Shown here one piece after another: positions 34,012-42,225 of a stretch of DNA of 42,437 nt. The DNA lies in contig ONEJ01000053.1 of the NCBI GenBank assembly GCA_900316805.1, forward strand, positions 1 to 42,437. Direction: 5' to 3'. A program made the position numbers and the translations under genes. Origin of the DNA: an uncultured Lachnospiraceae bacterium. Its GTDB lineage: Bacteria > Bacillota > Clostridia > Lachnospirales > Lachnospiraceae. A model generated the notes under the pieces. The model was not told the DNA's origin, searched no databases, and worked only from the letters and a program-made list of their open reading frames with translations. Within the stretch, counting starts at the first letter, position 1; every line of letters begins with the position of its first letter.

Positions 34012-34944
34012 TTAATGACTGTGTGCTTTCTTACCGCAAACAGCAATGCCGGAAGCAAGTGCAAGCACTGCTAACAGCGGCAGAGCCGGAAGAGAAGCGC
34101 CAGTCTTAGGCGAGGTTGCAGCTCCCACTGTAGCTGTGTAACCATTGGAACTGCCAGCCGGTAAAGCATTGCTGGAGGTTCCTTTGCCAGAAGTACCGTT
34201 TCCTGTAGTATTCTGTCCCGGATAATTAACCGTAACATTGACAGGATTATTCTGTGTCTGGTTATTTGTCTGCGGATTACTCTGGCTGTTGCTCTGGTTG
34301 TTGTTCTGATTGTTATTGTTCGGCTGCGAATTGGACTGGCTGTTGTTCTGCGTATCGCCAGTGGTGTTGTGACTGTTATTATCCGTATCTGTCACCGTTG
34401 AATCTCCGTTTCCACCCTGATTCTTGCTAGGATCACTGGTGCCGATATTGGAGCTGGCCGGGTACTGTACCACTGCCACCGGTGACAATGAATACAGCGT
34501 CACCTTAACGACTCCGTTGCTGACGGAGGATGGCTTTAAGGTTTCCCACCTTCCATCAGACAGCTGATGAAGAACGTACACCTGATACCCGCTCTTGACA
34601 CTTCCTCCCGGAATCCCTATAGTGATCTGGATTCCCTTGGCACCGATGGTGGAGTTCACTGACAGATTGGACATGGCAATGACCTCTCCGTTACTGTCAA
34701 TCTCCTTCACCGTCTTGTGGGCGTTAGACACCTGCTCAGCCGTAACCTGGGTTTTGGTAACCGTGTATCGGTTATTGTTAGAATCCGTAGCTGTTACACT
34801 GGTAACATTGTTATTCCACGTCTTGGCCTGTTCATTCAACAGCGTCGAATCATCCGGTGAAGGGAATGATGCTGCAAATACGGTAGTTCCCATGGTGAAC
34901 ACCAAAAGCATTGCGGCAACAATTCCTGCAAATCCCTTTTTCAT
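34012..34944 (-). CDS. Sortase-anchored surface protein with SPKTG signal and Asn/Gln-rich stalk
   Basis: The 310-residue product has a signal peptide ('GIVAAMLLVFTMGTTVFA', cleavage near 25), a compact N-terminal domain (about 26-165), and a low-complexity stalk of Asn, Gln and Ser (about 180-245). The sorting signal is 'SPKTG' at 278-282, then a hydrophobic stretch and the charged tail 'GKKAHSH'. SPXTG fits the clostridial class B sortase encoded next door. The start at 34944 is chosen for AGGAGGGG 6-13 bp upstream; an in-frame ATG at 34965 lies on the far side of that site. I do not recognise the N-terminal domain ('GIQITIGIPGGSVKSGYQVYVLHQ'). It may be a structural pilin-like or envelope spacer protein. 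Confidence 0.85.
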   Translation of the reverse strand: MKKGFAGIVAAMLLVFTMGTTVFAASFPSPDDSTLLNEQAKTWNNNVTSVTATDSNNNRYTVTKTQVTAEQVSNAHKTVKEIDSNGEVIAMSNLSVNSTIGAKGIQITIGIPGGSVKSGYQVYVLHQLSDGRWETLKPSSVSNGVVKVTLYSLSPVAVVQYPASSNIGTSDPSKNQGGNGDSTVTDTDNNSHNTTGDTQNNSQSNSQPNNNNQNNNQSNSQSNPQTNNQTQNNPVNVTVNYPGQNTTGNGTSGKGTSSNALPAGSSNGYTATVGAATSPKTGASLPALPLLAVLALASGIAVCGKKAHSH

Positions 34945-35012
34945 CTCTATCCCCTCCTTTCTCATATACTCTTCCGCCCCTTAGGGCTGCATACAAAAAT
35001 CTGTATATATCA

Positions 35013-35041
35013 AGTGCGCGCGCACTGGATACCATATATCC
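35013..35041 (-). promoter_or_regulatory. Adjacent palindromes between the LCP and surface-protein genes
   Basis: A perfect 14-bp palindrome AGTGCGCGCGCACT (35013-35026) abuts GGATA, 5 nt, TATCC (35027-35041). A further weak stem ATACA/TGTAT lies at about 34991-35006, followed by the gene's ribosome site. The GC-rich palindrome could act as a terminator core for the LCP gene or as an operator for the surface-protein gene. No clear promoter hexamers are visible. Confidence 0.4.
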
Positions 35042-35042
35042 A

Positions 35043-36143
35043 TTACGAAACCGGCTGGTAAAATACATCCATAATGAGTTTCTTCATTGCATCTTCATCA
35101 ATGCGGTACTCCTCATAGGACTGCCCGTTTACAGGTTCCCCCAATACCATCTCGCCCGGCACGGTATAGAGCTGATCCTGGGAAAATCCGTAGTCCATCA
35201 GTTCTGTGATCAGGCTGGTAAAATCCACACTGGTCACCAGATAATCCGAGATGGAATCGTAAATATCCACAACGCCTGCGGCATTGCCCCCCGATATCCG
35301 TTTCAGCTTGTCCATATATGCGATAATATACTGCTCCTCACGGCGAAGCCGCTTGGTGGCACTACCGAATTCCTCTGTATCTCTGCCCCGCAGATAATAG
35401 TAAGCTTCTGTTCCGTTCAGCCTAAGCGTCTCTCCCTTTTTGATGGAGACGCCCTGATCCGGCAGCGAGATGGACTGCAGTGCTGTCAGTTCCACACCGC
35501 CAATGGCATCATTCATCAGCGGAATTCCCCCCATATTCATGGCAAGATAGCCACTGATAGGGATATTTCCAAACATCTTTGCCACTGCATCCACAGAACG
35601 CATGCAGCTTAGTTTCTTTCCATCGCCGTAGGCGTGCTGCAGACAGATCTGTCCCTCCATGGTTCCCATACTGTAACCGCCCTCATCGTACACCTCAATG
35701 TCAGTCATGGCGTTACGGTTGATGGATATCACCTTAAGCTTCTGATTGTCGGTGTCCACCACCAGCAGAAACATGGCGTCTGACTGGCCGCCGCTGATAT
35801 AATCCTTTGCAGGAGCCACCGGCTCATCCTTGTCGATTCCCATCATCAGATAGGTGTGGATACTGGTATTGTACCGGTAGTCCCGGCCTTCGTAGGTTAC
35901 GATGCCCTCCTGCCACTTTTCCACATTTTCCTCTGACTCTGTAACCGGTTTTGTCGCTTCCACAAGCCATTCGTCTTCCCCGGACACTGCCCCTGACGCA
36001 TCCTCCATGTTCCGGTTATTCTGCGCTTTGGTCTGCACCCCCACAACAAGAATCAGAACAAGGATTACCGACATTACGCCGGAAAGGAAATACAGTGCAT
36101 TATGAAGTTGTCCTGATGGATCCCTCTGTTTTTGTCCTCTCAT
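35043..36143 (-). CDS. LytR-CpsA-Psr (LCP) family glycopolymer ligase
   Basis: This 366-residue membrane enzyme attaches polysaccharide or teichoic-type polymers from lipid carriers to peptidoglycan. An N-terminal helix (about 17-37) is followed by the LCP domain (about 95-270): 'THTYLMMGIDKDE'-type start ('IHTYLMMGIDKD'), 'SDAMFLLVVDTDNQKLKVISINRNAMTDI', 'YGDGKKLSCMRSVDAVAKMFG', 'MNDAIGGVELTA' and the arginine-rich 'TKRLRREEQYIIAYM'. It overlaps the cpsD stop by 4 bp and ends the cpsB-cpsC-cpsD-LCP unit. The context says it anchors the rhamnose-containing polymer made with the rml products. Confidence 0.92.
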   Translation of the reverse strand: MRGQKQRDPSGQLHNALYFLSGVMSVILVLILVVGVQTKAQNNRNMEDASGAVSGEDEWLVEATKPVTESEENVEKWQEGIVTYEGRDYRYNTSIHTYLMMGIDKDEPVAPAKDYISGGQSDAMFLLVVDTDNQKLKVISINRNAMTDIEVYDEGGYSMGTMEGQICLQHAYGDGKKLSCMRSVDAVAKMFGNIPISGYLAMNMGGIPLMNDAIGGVELTALQSISLPDQGVSIKKGETLRLNGTEAYYYLRGRDTEEFGSATKRLRREEQYIIAYMDKLKRISGGNAAGVVDIYDSISDYLVTSVDFTSLITELMDYGFSQDQLYTVPGEMVLGEPVNGQSYEEYRIDEDAMKKLIMDVFYQPVS

Positions 36144-36859
36144 TCCTCATCCTTATGATCCCGTCCGTAATAGCTGCCATAATAACTGCCATAGTAGCTG
36201 CCATAATAGCCGGACTTCTTCATCTTGACCTTATTCAGTACCACGCCGAGGATCCACACACCGGACGCCTCCAGCTGTTTTTTCACATTCTGCAGCATTC
36301 TTCCGCTGGCCATCCCCTGGGCAACCACCAGAATCGCACCGTCACAATTCTTGGCTATCACGGCTGCATCAATGGCCGCGCCGATAGGCGCACAGTCCAG
36401 AAGCACGTAGTTAAAATGCTCACTGGCAAATTTCAGCAGATCCTGAAAATATTTCTTCTCCAAAATCTCTGTTGGATTCGGAACCGATGGTCCTGCAAAT
36501 ATCATATACAGCCCCGGAATCTCCGTGCCGTACAGCACATCCTCCAGCCGTTTCTGTCCCGACAGGAAGTGGGAAAGACCATAGATTTCCGCTCCATCTG
36601 TGGGAACCGCCCGAAGCCGCCCCACATAGACAGACTTACGCATATCCGTATCGATCAAAAGCACCCGCTTGCCCGACTCCGTCAGAGATCTTGCCAGATC
36701 CAGCGTTACGGTACTCTTTCCCTCATTGGGCAGCGCAGAAGTCAGCACAAGGGTGCGGATGTCGTCACCGCAGAACTGGATATTGGTTTTCAGCGCACGC
36801 AGGGATTCCTTCATGGTATAGCTTTGTTTTTTCAGCTTTCCGAATTTCACTGTCTTCAT
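36140..36859 (-). CDS. cpsD: CpsD/CapB-type bacterial tyrosine kinase
   Basis: The 239-residue BY-kinase autophosphorylates a C-terminal tyrosine cluster and, with the membrane partner upstream, controls polymer length and export. Walker A 'SALPNEGKST' is at 41-50, Walker A' 'VLLIDTDMRKS' at 66-76 and Walker B 'FNYVLLDCAPIG' near 165. The C-terminus is four YYG units (218-232), each encoded by a 12-bp DNA repeat, then 'RDHKDEE'. The start overlaps the cpsC stop by 4 bp, and the end overlaps the LCP start by 4 bp. Confidence 0.94.
   Translation of the reverse strand: MKTVKFGKLKKQSYTMKESLRALKTNIQFCGDDIRTLVLTSALPNEGKSTVTLDLARSLTESGKRVLLIDTDMRKSVYVGRLRAVPTDGAEIYGLSHFLSGQKRLEDVLYGTEIPGLYMIFAGPSVPNPTEILEKKYFQDLLKFASEHFNYVLLDCAPIGAAIDAAVIAKNCDGAILVVAQGMASGRMLQNVKKQLEASGVWILGVVLNKVKMKKSGYYGSYYGSYYGSYYGRDHKDEE
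36167..36214 (-). repeat. 12-bp tandem repeat encoding the CpsD tyrosine cluster
   Basis: Four imperfect copies of a 12-bp unit (plus-strand core ATARTAGCTGCC) encode Tyr-Tyr-Gly-Ser units. Copies differ only at silent or nearly silent positions. Slippage in steps of 12 bp would add or remove two tyrosines without a frameshift. Confidence 0.85.
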
Positions 36860-37647
36860 GATGCCTTCACCTGTCCCTTATCCCGCTGCTTTCCCTTATG
36901 TCTATTCTTCCGGTCCGGTTCTTTCCTTCCGCCTTTATGCTCTCCGTCATACTCAGTATCCTCCATCGGAAGTGTACCGAGGACATTGAGACCAAGCTTC
37001 TTCTCCACATCCTCCGCGTTCATGATTGTGTCGTTAAACAGGTACGCAATCACAATCACTGCAATCGCGAGGAATGCGCCAAGCAGCGCACCGATAATGG
37101 TATTTTTCGGGATATTCGGGCTTACCGGACTGCCGTCAGAATATCCGTACTGGATGGTGCTGGGTGCATCCTGATCCATCTTCTCTGCAATAAATGCTGC
37201 ACTGACCTTCGCAATCTCATCCGCAATTTTCTTGGCCATCCGGGGATCTTCATCCCTGACCCGGATTTCAAGGACACGGGAGTTGGTGGGGTTATTCAGT
37301 TCCACCTTGTCCGAAAGGGTCCCGTAGGTCTCGTCCAGCTTCAGATTCACAATCACCTGCTCTATTACCGGACGCCCTTTGACCACAACCATGTAATCGT
37401 TGGTCAGGCTGGCTCCGGCCTGAATATCCGCAAGACTTGTGATGGACGTACTCTTGGAAAGTACGTAAAGCTCTGCCACAGACTCATACTGGGGAACCAT
37501 CAGAAACCGGCTCATGGAATAGGCGATGACACCTCCCAGCACCAGCGCCAGCAGAATCAGCTTCCAAAAGGATAACAGCTCCAGGCATAGATCCTTTAAG
37601 TCTATCTCTATTTCGTTGTCGTAATCAAGGGTCTGTACGTTTTCCAT
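36856..37647 (-). CDS. cpsC: CpsC/CapA-type chain-length regulator and kinase activator
   Basis: The 263-residue Wzz-family membrane protein has two membrane helices (about 28-50 and 180-203) that flank an extracellular loop. The Wzz domain start is 'EIDLKDLCLELLSFWKLI', and the proline-rich motif before the second helix is 'GSPVSPNIPKNTIIGA'. In Firmicutes it is separate from the kinase and activates CpsD through its short C-terminal cytoplasmic tail. Here that tail is longer and very basic ('KGGRKEPDRKNRHKGKQRDK'). It lies 25 bp after cpsB. Confidence 0.93.
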   Translation of the reverse strand: MENVQTLDYDNEIEIDLKDLCLELLSFWKLILLALVLGGVIAYSMSRFLMVPQYESVAELYVLSKSTSITSLADIQAGASLTNDYMVVVKGRPVIEQVIVNLKLDETYGTLSDKVELNNPTNSRVLEIRVRDEDPRMAKKIADEIAKVSAAFIAEKMDQDAPSTIQYGYSDGSPVSPNIPKNTIIGALLGAFLAIAVIVIAYLFNDTIMNAEDVEKKLGLNVLGTLPMEDTEYDGEHKGGRKEPDRKNRHKGKQRDKGQVKAS

Positions 37648-37672
37648 GTATCTCTCCCAGTCTCTCCTGCTT

Positions 37673-38392
37673 TTATCTCATAAAATCCGGTGTATTCTCC
37701 AGAATTCCGGAGGGATTATCCGTCATCAGCTGCCCGGCATAGGTCTCACCGAATTTCTTTGTAATCCGCTCATAGCATGCCGCCATATGGCAGGCTCTGC
37801 GCTTAATCCCATGGCAATCGGAAGCCACCACATCCACGAGTTCCTCCTTCAGAAGCTTCTTGCAGAACCGCTTCGCTGCCATGCCATCCAGCCCCAGTAC
37901 GGCATCTGCATTCACCTGAATCCAGCCTCCCAGCTCCCGGAGCCTGTACACGCTATCCAGATCTCTTGTCAAGCAGGCGTACCTTTCCACGTGGGCCAGT
38001 ACCGGTATATATCCATGCCGCACCAGCGTCTCCGTCATCTGCTCCAGATAGGCTAATTCACTGTCATGGGAATACTCGCTCAGCACATAGCGGGAGCCTG
38101 CCAGAGTATGGCACCGGCCCTCCTTCAAAGCCTCCACCATGCGGCTGTTGACATGATACTCCGTGCCGAGGGCCAAAGCTATGCCGAGCTTCTCCGCATA
38201 GGGCTTTAGCTGCATGAAATGCTCCTCGATTTCCTCCTTCGGATAGGAAAACATTCCATGGCGGTAATGGGGTGTCAGGATCATGCCATGAATCCCCTGT
38301 TCTCTGGCCTCCTTCAGCATTGCCACCGACTCTTCAATTGTCCCGGCACCATCATCCACTCCGTACAGAAGATGGCAATGAATATCAATCAT
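37673..38392 (-). CDS. cpsB: CpsB/CapC-type PHP-family tyrosine phosphatase
   Basis: The 239-residue metal-dependent phosphatase removes phosphate from CpsD tyrosines. PHP-domain metal ligands are in 'MIDIHCHLLYGVDDGAG' (residues 1-17), 'MILTPHYRHGMF' near 38-49, 'GYIPVLAHVERYACL' and 'VVASDCHGIKRR'. It is the first gene of the cpsB-cpsC-cpsD-LCP unit. AAAGGAG precedes the ATG, and a strong promoter lies about 50 bp upstream. Confidence 0.94.
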   Translation of the reverse strand: MIDIHCHLLYGVDDGAGTIEESVAMLKEAREQGIHGMILTPHYRHGMFSYPKEEIEEHFMQLKPYAEKLGIALALGTEYHVNSRMVEALKEGRCHTLAGSRYVLSEYSHDSELAYLEQMTETLVRHGYIPVLAHVERYACLTRDLDSVYRLRELGGWIQVNADAVLGLDGMAAKRFCKKLLKEELVDVVASDCHGIKRRACHMAACYERITKKFGETYAGQLMTDNPSGILENTPDFMR

Positions 38393-38440
38393 CCAGGGGC
38401 TCCTTTGTAAAACATCTATATGTATTGCAATATTAATCTT

Positions 38441-38469
38441 ATTATACTATATCGGCAATTTTTCTGCAA
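38441..38469 (-). promoter_or_regulatory. Promoter of the cpsB-cpsC-cpsD-LCP operon
   Basis: On the minus strand TTGCAG (38464-38469), a 17-bp spacer and a perfect TATAAT (38441-38446). The start is expected near 38434, with a leader of about 42 nt. Confidence 0.8.
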
Positions 38470-38489
38470 TCATCAGCCTCATCTTTCCG

Positions 38490-38518
38490 AAAGAAAAAAA
38501 GCGGATTTCTCCGCTTTT
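38490..38518 (-). terminator. Rho-independent terminator of the rml operon
   Basis: On the minus strand AAAAGCGGA pairs with TCCGCTTTT around a 4-nt loop, followed by TTTTTTTC. It overlaps the rmlC stop codon and separates the rml and cps units. Confidence 0.92.
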
Positions 38519-39107
38519 AAATCCCCGGCCATTTCTGGTCCTTATCAGACAATGTCAACTGTGTTCCATCTTCCATCACATAACCTTCTGCCGATGGCGT
38601 TCCGTTATATTTTCCTGTTACCTGTGGCCATACAATGCCGATTGCCGGGTCATTCCAGGCAAGCCCTCCCTCGTCATTGGGATGCCAGAAATCATTGACC
38701 TTATAGCAGAATTCTGCCACATCGGAAAGCACCAGAAATCCATGTGCAAAATTCTCCGGAATCAGAAACTGCTTCCTGTTCTCCTCCGACAGTTCCACGC
38801 CGTACCATTTGCCATAAGTTTTTGAGCCCTCTCTAAGATCCACGGCAACGTCAAAGACACAGCCTTTCACGGCGCGCACCAGCTTGCACTGAGGGTAATT
38901 CTTCTGGAAGTGAAGTCCCCGCAGAACCCCCTTAACGGACATGGACTGATTGTCCTGTACAAAATCAATGTCAAAGCCGGCCTCTTTCATGTCCCTCTCA
39001 TTGTAGGTCTCCATGAAATAGCCCCGCTCATCGCCGTGAACGGCCGGTGTAATCACACACAGGCCTTCTATGCCGCCCACATTTTTTTCTACTGTAATCT
39101 GTCCCAT
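38517..39107 (-). CDS. rmlC: dTDP-4-dehydrorhamnose 3,5-epimerase
   Basis: The 196-residue cupin enzyme catalyses the third step of dTDP-L-rhamnose synthesis. Landmarks are 'VHGDERGYFMETYNERD' near residues 24-40, 'FVQDNQSMSVKGVLRGLHFQKN' with the catalytic His in 'GLHFQ', 'VFDVAVDLREGSKTYGKW' and 'PENFAHGFLVLSDVAEFCYK'. AAGGAG lies before the ATG. It is the last gene of the rml operon, 27 bp after rmlA. Confidence 0.95.
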   Translation of the reverse strand: MGQITVEKNVGGIEGLCVITPAVHGDERGYFMETYNERDMKEAGFDIDFVQDNQSMSVKGVLRGLHFQKNYPQCKLVRAVKGCVFDVAVDLREGSKTYGKWYGVELSEENRKQFLIPENFAHGFLVLSDVAEFCYKVNDFWHPNDEGGLAWNDPAIGIVWPQVTGKYNGTPSAEGYVMEDGTQLTLSDKDQKWPGI

Positions 39108-39134
39108 GATCTATACTCCTTTTCAACGTTTTTG

Positions 39135-40019
39135 TTAGTATCGGACACGGCCCTCCGCCACAGCCTTCAGGTGCTCCCCATAGGGGCTCTTTCCATAACG
39201 TGCCGCCGACTCTGCCAGCTTTTCACGGTCGATCCATCCGTTGATATAGGCAATTTCCTCCGGTGCGGAGATCGTCACGCCCTGTCTGTGCTCGATGGTC
39301 TGTACGAATTCTGCCGCCTCGATCAGGCTGTCCATGGTTCCGGTATCCAGCCACGCAAATCCTCTTCCCAGAAGCTGAACCTTCAGTTTTTCTTCCTTCA
39401 GGTAACGCTCGTTCAAGGTGGTGATCTCCAATTCTCCCCGGGCAGAAGGCTTGACCTGTTTTGCCTCGCCGCTGACGCCCGCCGGATAGAAATACAGTCC
39501 CGTCACGGCATAATTGCTCTTTGGTTCCTTGGGCTTTTCCTCAATGGAAACCGCCCTGCCTTCCTGGTCAAATTCCACCACACCAAAGCGCTCCGGATCA
39601 TTGACGTAATAGCCAAATACGGTAGCCAGCCCCTTCTTCGCATCCTCTGCTGCCGCCCGGAGAATTTTGCCAAAGCCATTCCCGTAGAAAATATTATCCC
39701 CCAGCACCATGGCGCAGGCCTCCCCGCCGATAAATTCTTCTCCCAGCAAAAAGGCCTGGGCCAGTCCGTCCGGAGACGGCTGCACCTTATAAGAGAGATT
39801 CAGTCCGAACTGGCTGCCATCTCCAAGGAGTGCCTCAAAACGCGGCGTATCCTCCGGGGTGGAAATGATCAGAATATCTTTGATCCCTGCCAGCATCAGT
39901 GTGGACAGGGGATAGTAGATCATGGGCTTGTCATACACCGGAAGCAGCTGCTTACTGGTAACCATGGTAAGAGGATACAGTCTGGTTCCTGCACCTCCTG
40001 CTAATACAATTCCCTTCAT
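39135..40019 (-). CDS. rmlA: Glucose-1-phosphate thymidylyltransferase
   Basis: The 294-residue nucleotidyltransferase makes dTDP-glucose from dTTP and glucose-1-phosphate. The nucleotide loop '[18 protein letters not shown]' is at 1-18, with '[21 protein letters not shown]', '[13 protein letters not shown]' and '[21 protein letters not shown]'. AGGAGG precedes the ATG. The gene starts 1 bp after rmlD ends and is the second-last gene of the operon. Confidence 0.96.
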   Translation of the reverse strand: MKGIVLAGGAGTRLYPLTMVTSKQLLPVYDKPMIYYPLSTLMLAGIKDILIISTPEDTPRFEALLGDGSQFGLNLSYKVQPSPDGLAQAFLLGEEFIGGEACAMVLGDNIFYGNGFGKILRAAAEDAKKGLATVFGYYVNDPERFGVVEFDQEGRAVSIEEKPKEPKSNYAVTGLYFYPAGVSGEAKQVKPSARGELEITTLNERYLKEEKLKVQLLGRGFAWLDTGTMDSLIEAAEFVQTIEHRQGVTISAPEEIAYINGWIDREKLAESAARYGKSPYGEHLKAVAEGRVRY

Positions 40020-40020
40020 C

Positions 40021-40917
40021 TTATGTTTCCTCCTGTAATTGCTTCAGATACCTGGACAGGGCATCTCTCCAGTCCGGCAGCGGCGTAAAGCCATTGGCTG
40101 CAAGCTTTGCCTTATCCAGTCTGCTGTTAAAGGGTCTGGCAGCCTTCGACAGGCCGTACTCCTTCGTACTGACAGGAATAACCTCTGTCTCAAGCCCCGC
40201 CTGGCGGTATATTTCCACGGTAAAATCATACCAGGAGATATAGCCCCCTTCATTGGTCGCATGGTAATATCCATAACGATCCGTTCCGATCATATCTGCC
40301 AAAAGCCTTGCCAGATCCGGCGTGTAGGTGGGAGTTCCGGTCTGGTCGTTCACCACCCGCACAGTGTCATGGGTTTTCCCCGCCCGCAGCATGGTCCGGA
40401 CAAAATTATTTCCGTTCTGCCCAAATACCCAGGCGATTCTTACGATAAAATATTTTTCCAGAAGAGAGGAGACCGCCTGCTCTCCCTCCAGCTTCGTCAT
40501 GCCGTATACATTGAGAGGCGCATAGTCTTTGCAGTCCGGCTCCCAAGGCTTTGTTCCCTGTCCGTCAAACACATAATCCGTGCTGATATATACCATTTTC
40601 GCATCTATCTGCGCAGCGGCCTTCGCCAGATTCTTTGTTCCCTCGGCATTGATGGCAGAAACCTTTTGTCTGTTTTCTTCATCCTCAGCCGCATCCACTG
40701 CCGTCCATGCGGCGCAGTGAATCAGCACCTCCGGCCGGATGTCAGCCATTGTGCGGCTCACCGCCTCAGGGTCTGTGATGTCCAATGAAACATAGGGGGC
40801 CTTCGAATCACAGTCCGGCAGAATATCTGACCCCACCGTCTCTATGCCCCGGGAGAGAAGTTCCTTTACCACATCATGCCCCAGCTGTCCGGCCACACCC
40901 GTTACAAATACTTTCAT
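40021..40917 (-). CDS. rmlD: dTDP-4-dehydrorhamnose reductase
   Basis: The 298-residue NAD(P)H-dependent SDR enzyme carries out the last step to dTDP-L-rhamnose. The Rossmann loop '[12 protein letters not shown]' is at 5-16, the catalytic Tyr-Lys is in '[12 protein letters not shown]', and '[13 protein letters not shown]' and '[13 protein letters not shown]' are family blocks. The start at 40917 is chosen for AGGAAGGAA upstream, and because its ATG overlaps the rmlB stop (TAATG). A longer frame to 40989 would run inside rmlB. Confidence 0.95.
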   Translation of the reverse strand: MKVFVTGVAGQLGHDVVKELLSRGIETVGSDILPDCDSKAPYVSLDITDPEAVSRTMADIRPEVLIHCAAWTAVDAAEDEENRQKVSAINAEGTKNLAKAAAQIDAKMVYISTDYVFDGQGTKPWEPDCKDYAPLNVYGMTKLEGEQAVSSLLEKYFIVRIAWVFGQNGNNFVRTMLRAGKTHDTVRVVNDQTGTPTYTPDLARLLADMIGTDRYGYYHATNEGGYISWYDFTVEIYRQAGLETEVIPVSTKEYGLSKAARPFNSRLDKAKLAANGFTPLPDWRDALSRYLKQLQEET

Positions 40918-41945
40918 TACATTTCCTTCCTGTTGCCATACATTTTGCGATAGTAGTTCTGGTACTCCCCGTTTACAATATTTTCCCACCAGGTTTTATT
41001 GTCCAGATACCACTGAATGGTCATCTTGATTCCATCCTGGAATTTTGTCTCCGGGAGCCAGCCTAATTCATTATGTATTTTCGTCGGATCAATGGCATAA
41101 CGCATGTCATGTCCCTTCCGGTCCGTCACATGGGTGATCAGACTCTCCGGTTTATCCAGATACCGGCAGATCAGCTTCACGATGTCGATATTCTTCATCT
41201 CATTGTGTCCGCCAATGTTGTATACCTCCCCAACGGTTCCCTTCCGAAGGATCAGATCAATGGCCTTGCAGTGATCCTCCACATAGAGCCAGTCTCTCAC
41301 GTTCAGTCCCTCACCGTATACCGGAAGAGGCTTGTCTGCCAGAGCGTTGGCGATCATCAGCGGGATCAGCTTCTCCGGAAACTGGTAAGGGCCGTAGTTG
41401 TTGGAGCAGCGGCTGATGGTCACAGGAAGTCCATAGGTTCTGTGATAAGCCATCACCAGCAGGTCAGCAGAAGCCTTTGAAGTACTGTAGGGACTAGATG
41501 TGTGGATCGGGGTATCCTCATGGAAAAACAGATCCGGCCGGTCCAAAGGCAGATCTCCGTACACCTCATCCGTAGATACCTGATGATAACGGTCGATTCC
41601 ATATTTCCGGCAGGCATCCATCAGCACTGAGGTACCAACGATATTGGTCTGCAGGAAAATTTCCGGATTGTCAATGGAGCGGTCTACATGGGATTCTGCC
41701 GCAAAATTCACAATTACCTGGGGCTTCTCCTCCTCAAACAGGCGGTATACACCTTCTCTGTCGCAGATATCCAGCTTCACAAAGCGGAAATTGAGCTGGT
41801 TCATGACCGGCTCCAGAGTGGAAAGATTTCCTGCGTAGGTCAGGGAATCCACACAGACGATGCGGTCTTCTTTGTGCTTCTCTAATTCATAAAAAATAAA
41901 ATTGCTGCCGATAAAGCCGGCACCTCCGGTCACAATAATGGTCAT
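40917..41945 (-). CDS. rmlB: dTDP-glucose 4,6-dehydratase
   Basis: The 342-residue SDR enzyme makes dTDP-4-keto-6-deoxyglucose. The NAD loop 'VTGGAGFIGSNFI' is at 5-17, the Thr-Asp-Glu active site in 'QVSTDEVYGDL' near 120, the Tyr-Lys pair in 'SPYSTSKASADLLV', and the substrate block 'RCSNNYGPYQFPEKLIPLMI'. AAGGAGG precedes the ATG. It leads the operon rmlB-rmlD-rmlA-rmlC. The order B-D-A-C is the reverse of the common A-C-B-D order. Confidence 0.96.
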   Translation of the reverse strand: MTIIVTGGAGFIGSNFIFYELEKHKEDRIVCVDSLTYAGNLSTLEPVMNQLNFRFVKLDICDREGVYRLFEEEKPQVIVNFAAESHVDRSIDNPEIFLQTNIVGTSVLMDACRKYGIDRYHQVSTDEVYGDLPLDRPDLFFHEDTPIHTSSPYSTSKASADLLVMAYHRTYGLPVTISRCSNNYGPYQFPEKLIPLMIANALADKPLPVYGEGLNVRDWLYVEDHCKAIDLILRKGTVGEVYNIGGHNEMKNIDIVKLICRYLDKPESLITHVTDRKGHDMRYAIDPTKIHNELGWLPETKFQDGIKMTIQWYLDNKTWWENIVNGEYQNYYRKMYGNRKEM

Positions 41946-41984
41946 TGCTGCCTCCTTTTCTCCTCATCATAACTCTTTTTCTAT

Positions 41985-42015
41985 AGTATAAAAGGTGACC
42001 TTAGGTTACCTTCAA
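41985..42015 (-). promoter_or_regulatory. rml promoter with 19-bp spacer and MerR-type dyad
   Basis: On the minus strand TTGAAG (42010-42015) and TATACT (41985-41990) are separated by 19 bp, the overlong spacing typical of MerR-activated promoters. A dyad fills the spacer: AAGGTGACCT (41992-42001), 1 bp, AGGTTACCTT (42003-42012), with one mismatch between arms. The start would lie about 33 nt before rmlB. No merR gene is in the window. Confidence 0.65.
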
Positions 42016-42023
42016 GAGTTTTT

Positions 42024-42225
42024 TCAAATTTTTTCTCTCAGGGATTTTCCCACAGCTGCGTCTGCCGCCAGAGATTTCCGGGGATGGGACCGCGGAACCC
42101 GCGTCAAATTGCTGATTTGTCTGGTATCGGATTTCGGCTCTTTTGATGATTTATGTTCATTCGACAGCTGGACACTTCCGGTCTGGAGTCCGTCTGGGGC
42201 AGACACTCGATTTATGCTAAGCCGT
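42024..42225 (-). pseudogene. Possible 3' remnant of an unidentified gene
   Basis: On the minus strand an open frame ends in TGA at 42024-42026. It reads as a hydrophilic tail including 'LQTGSVQLSNEHKSSKEPK' and 'AADAAVGKSLREKI', with codon use like the neighbours. Upstream it runs into the long inverted repeat at 42226-42340, so any original start is lost or outside the window. I recognise no family. Chance openness is quite possible, and nothing else convincing lies between the rml promoter and the inverted repeat. Confidence 0.2.

Noticed and set aside
35951..37174. Plus-strand open frame of 407 codons opposite cpsD and cpsC
   Set aside because: It is antisense to three clearly coding, overlapping genes, has no recognisable domain, and reflects the low stop frequency opposite GC-rich third positions.
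38910..40004. Plus-strand open frame of 364 codons opposite rmlA and rmlC
   Set aside because: It is antisense to well-conserved rml genes, with low-complexity composition and no family.
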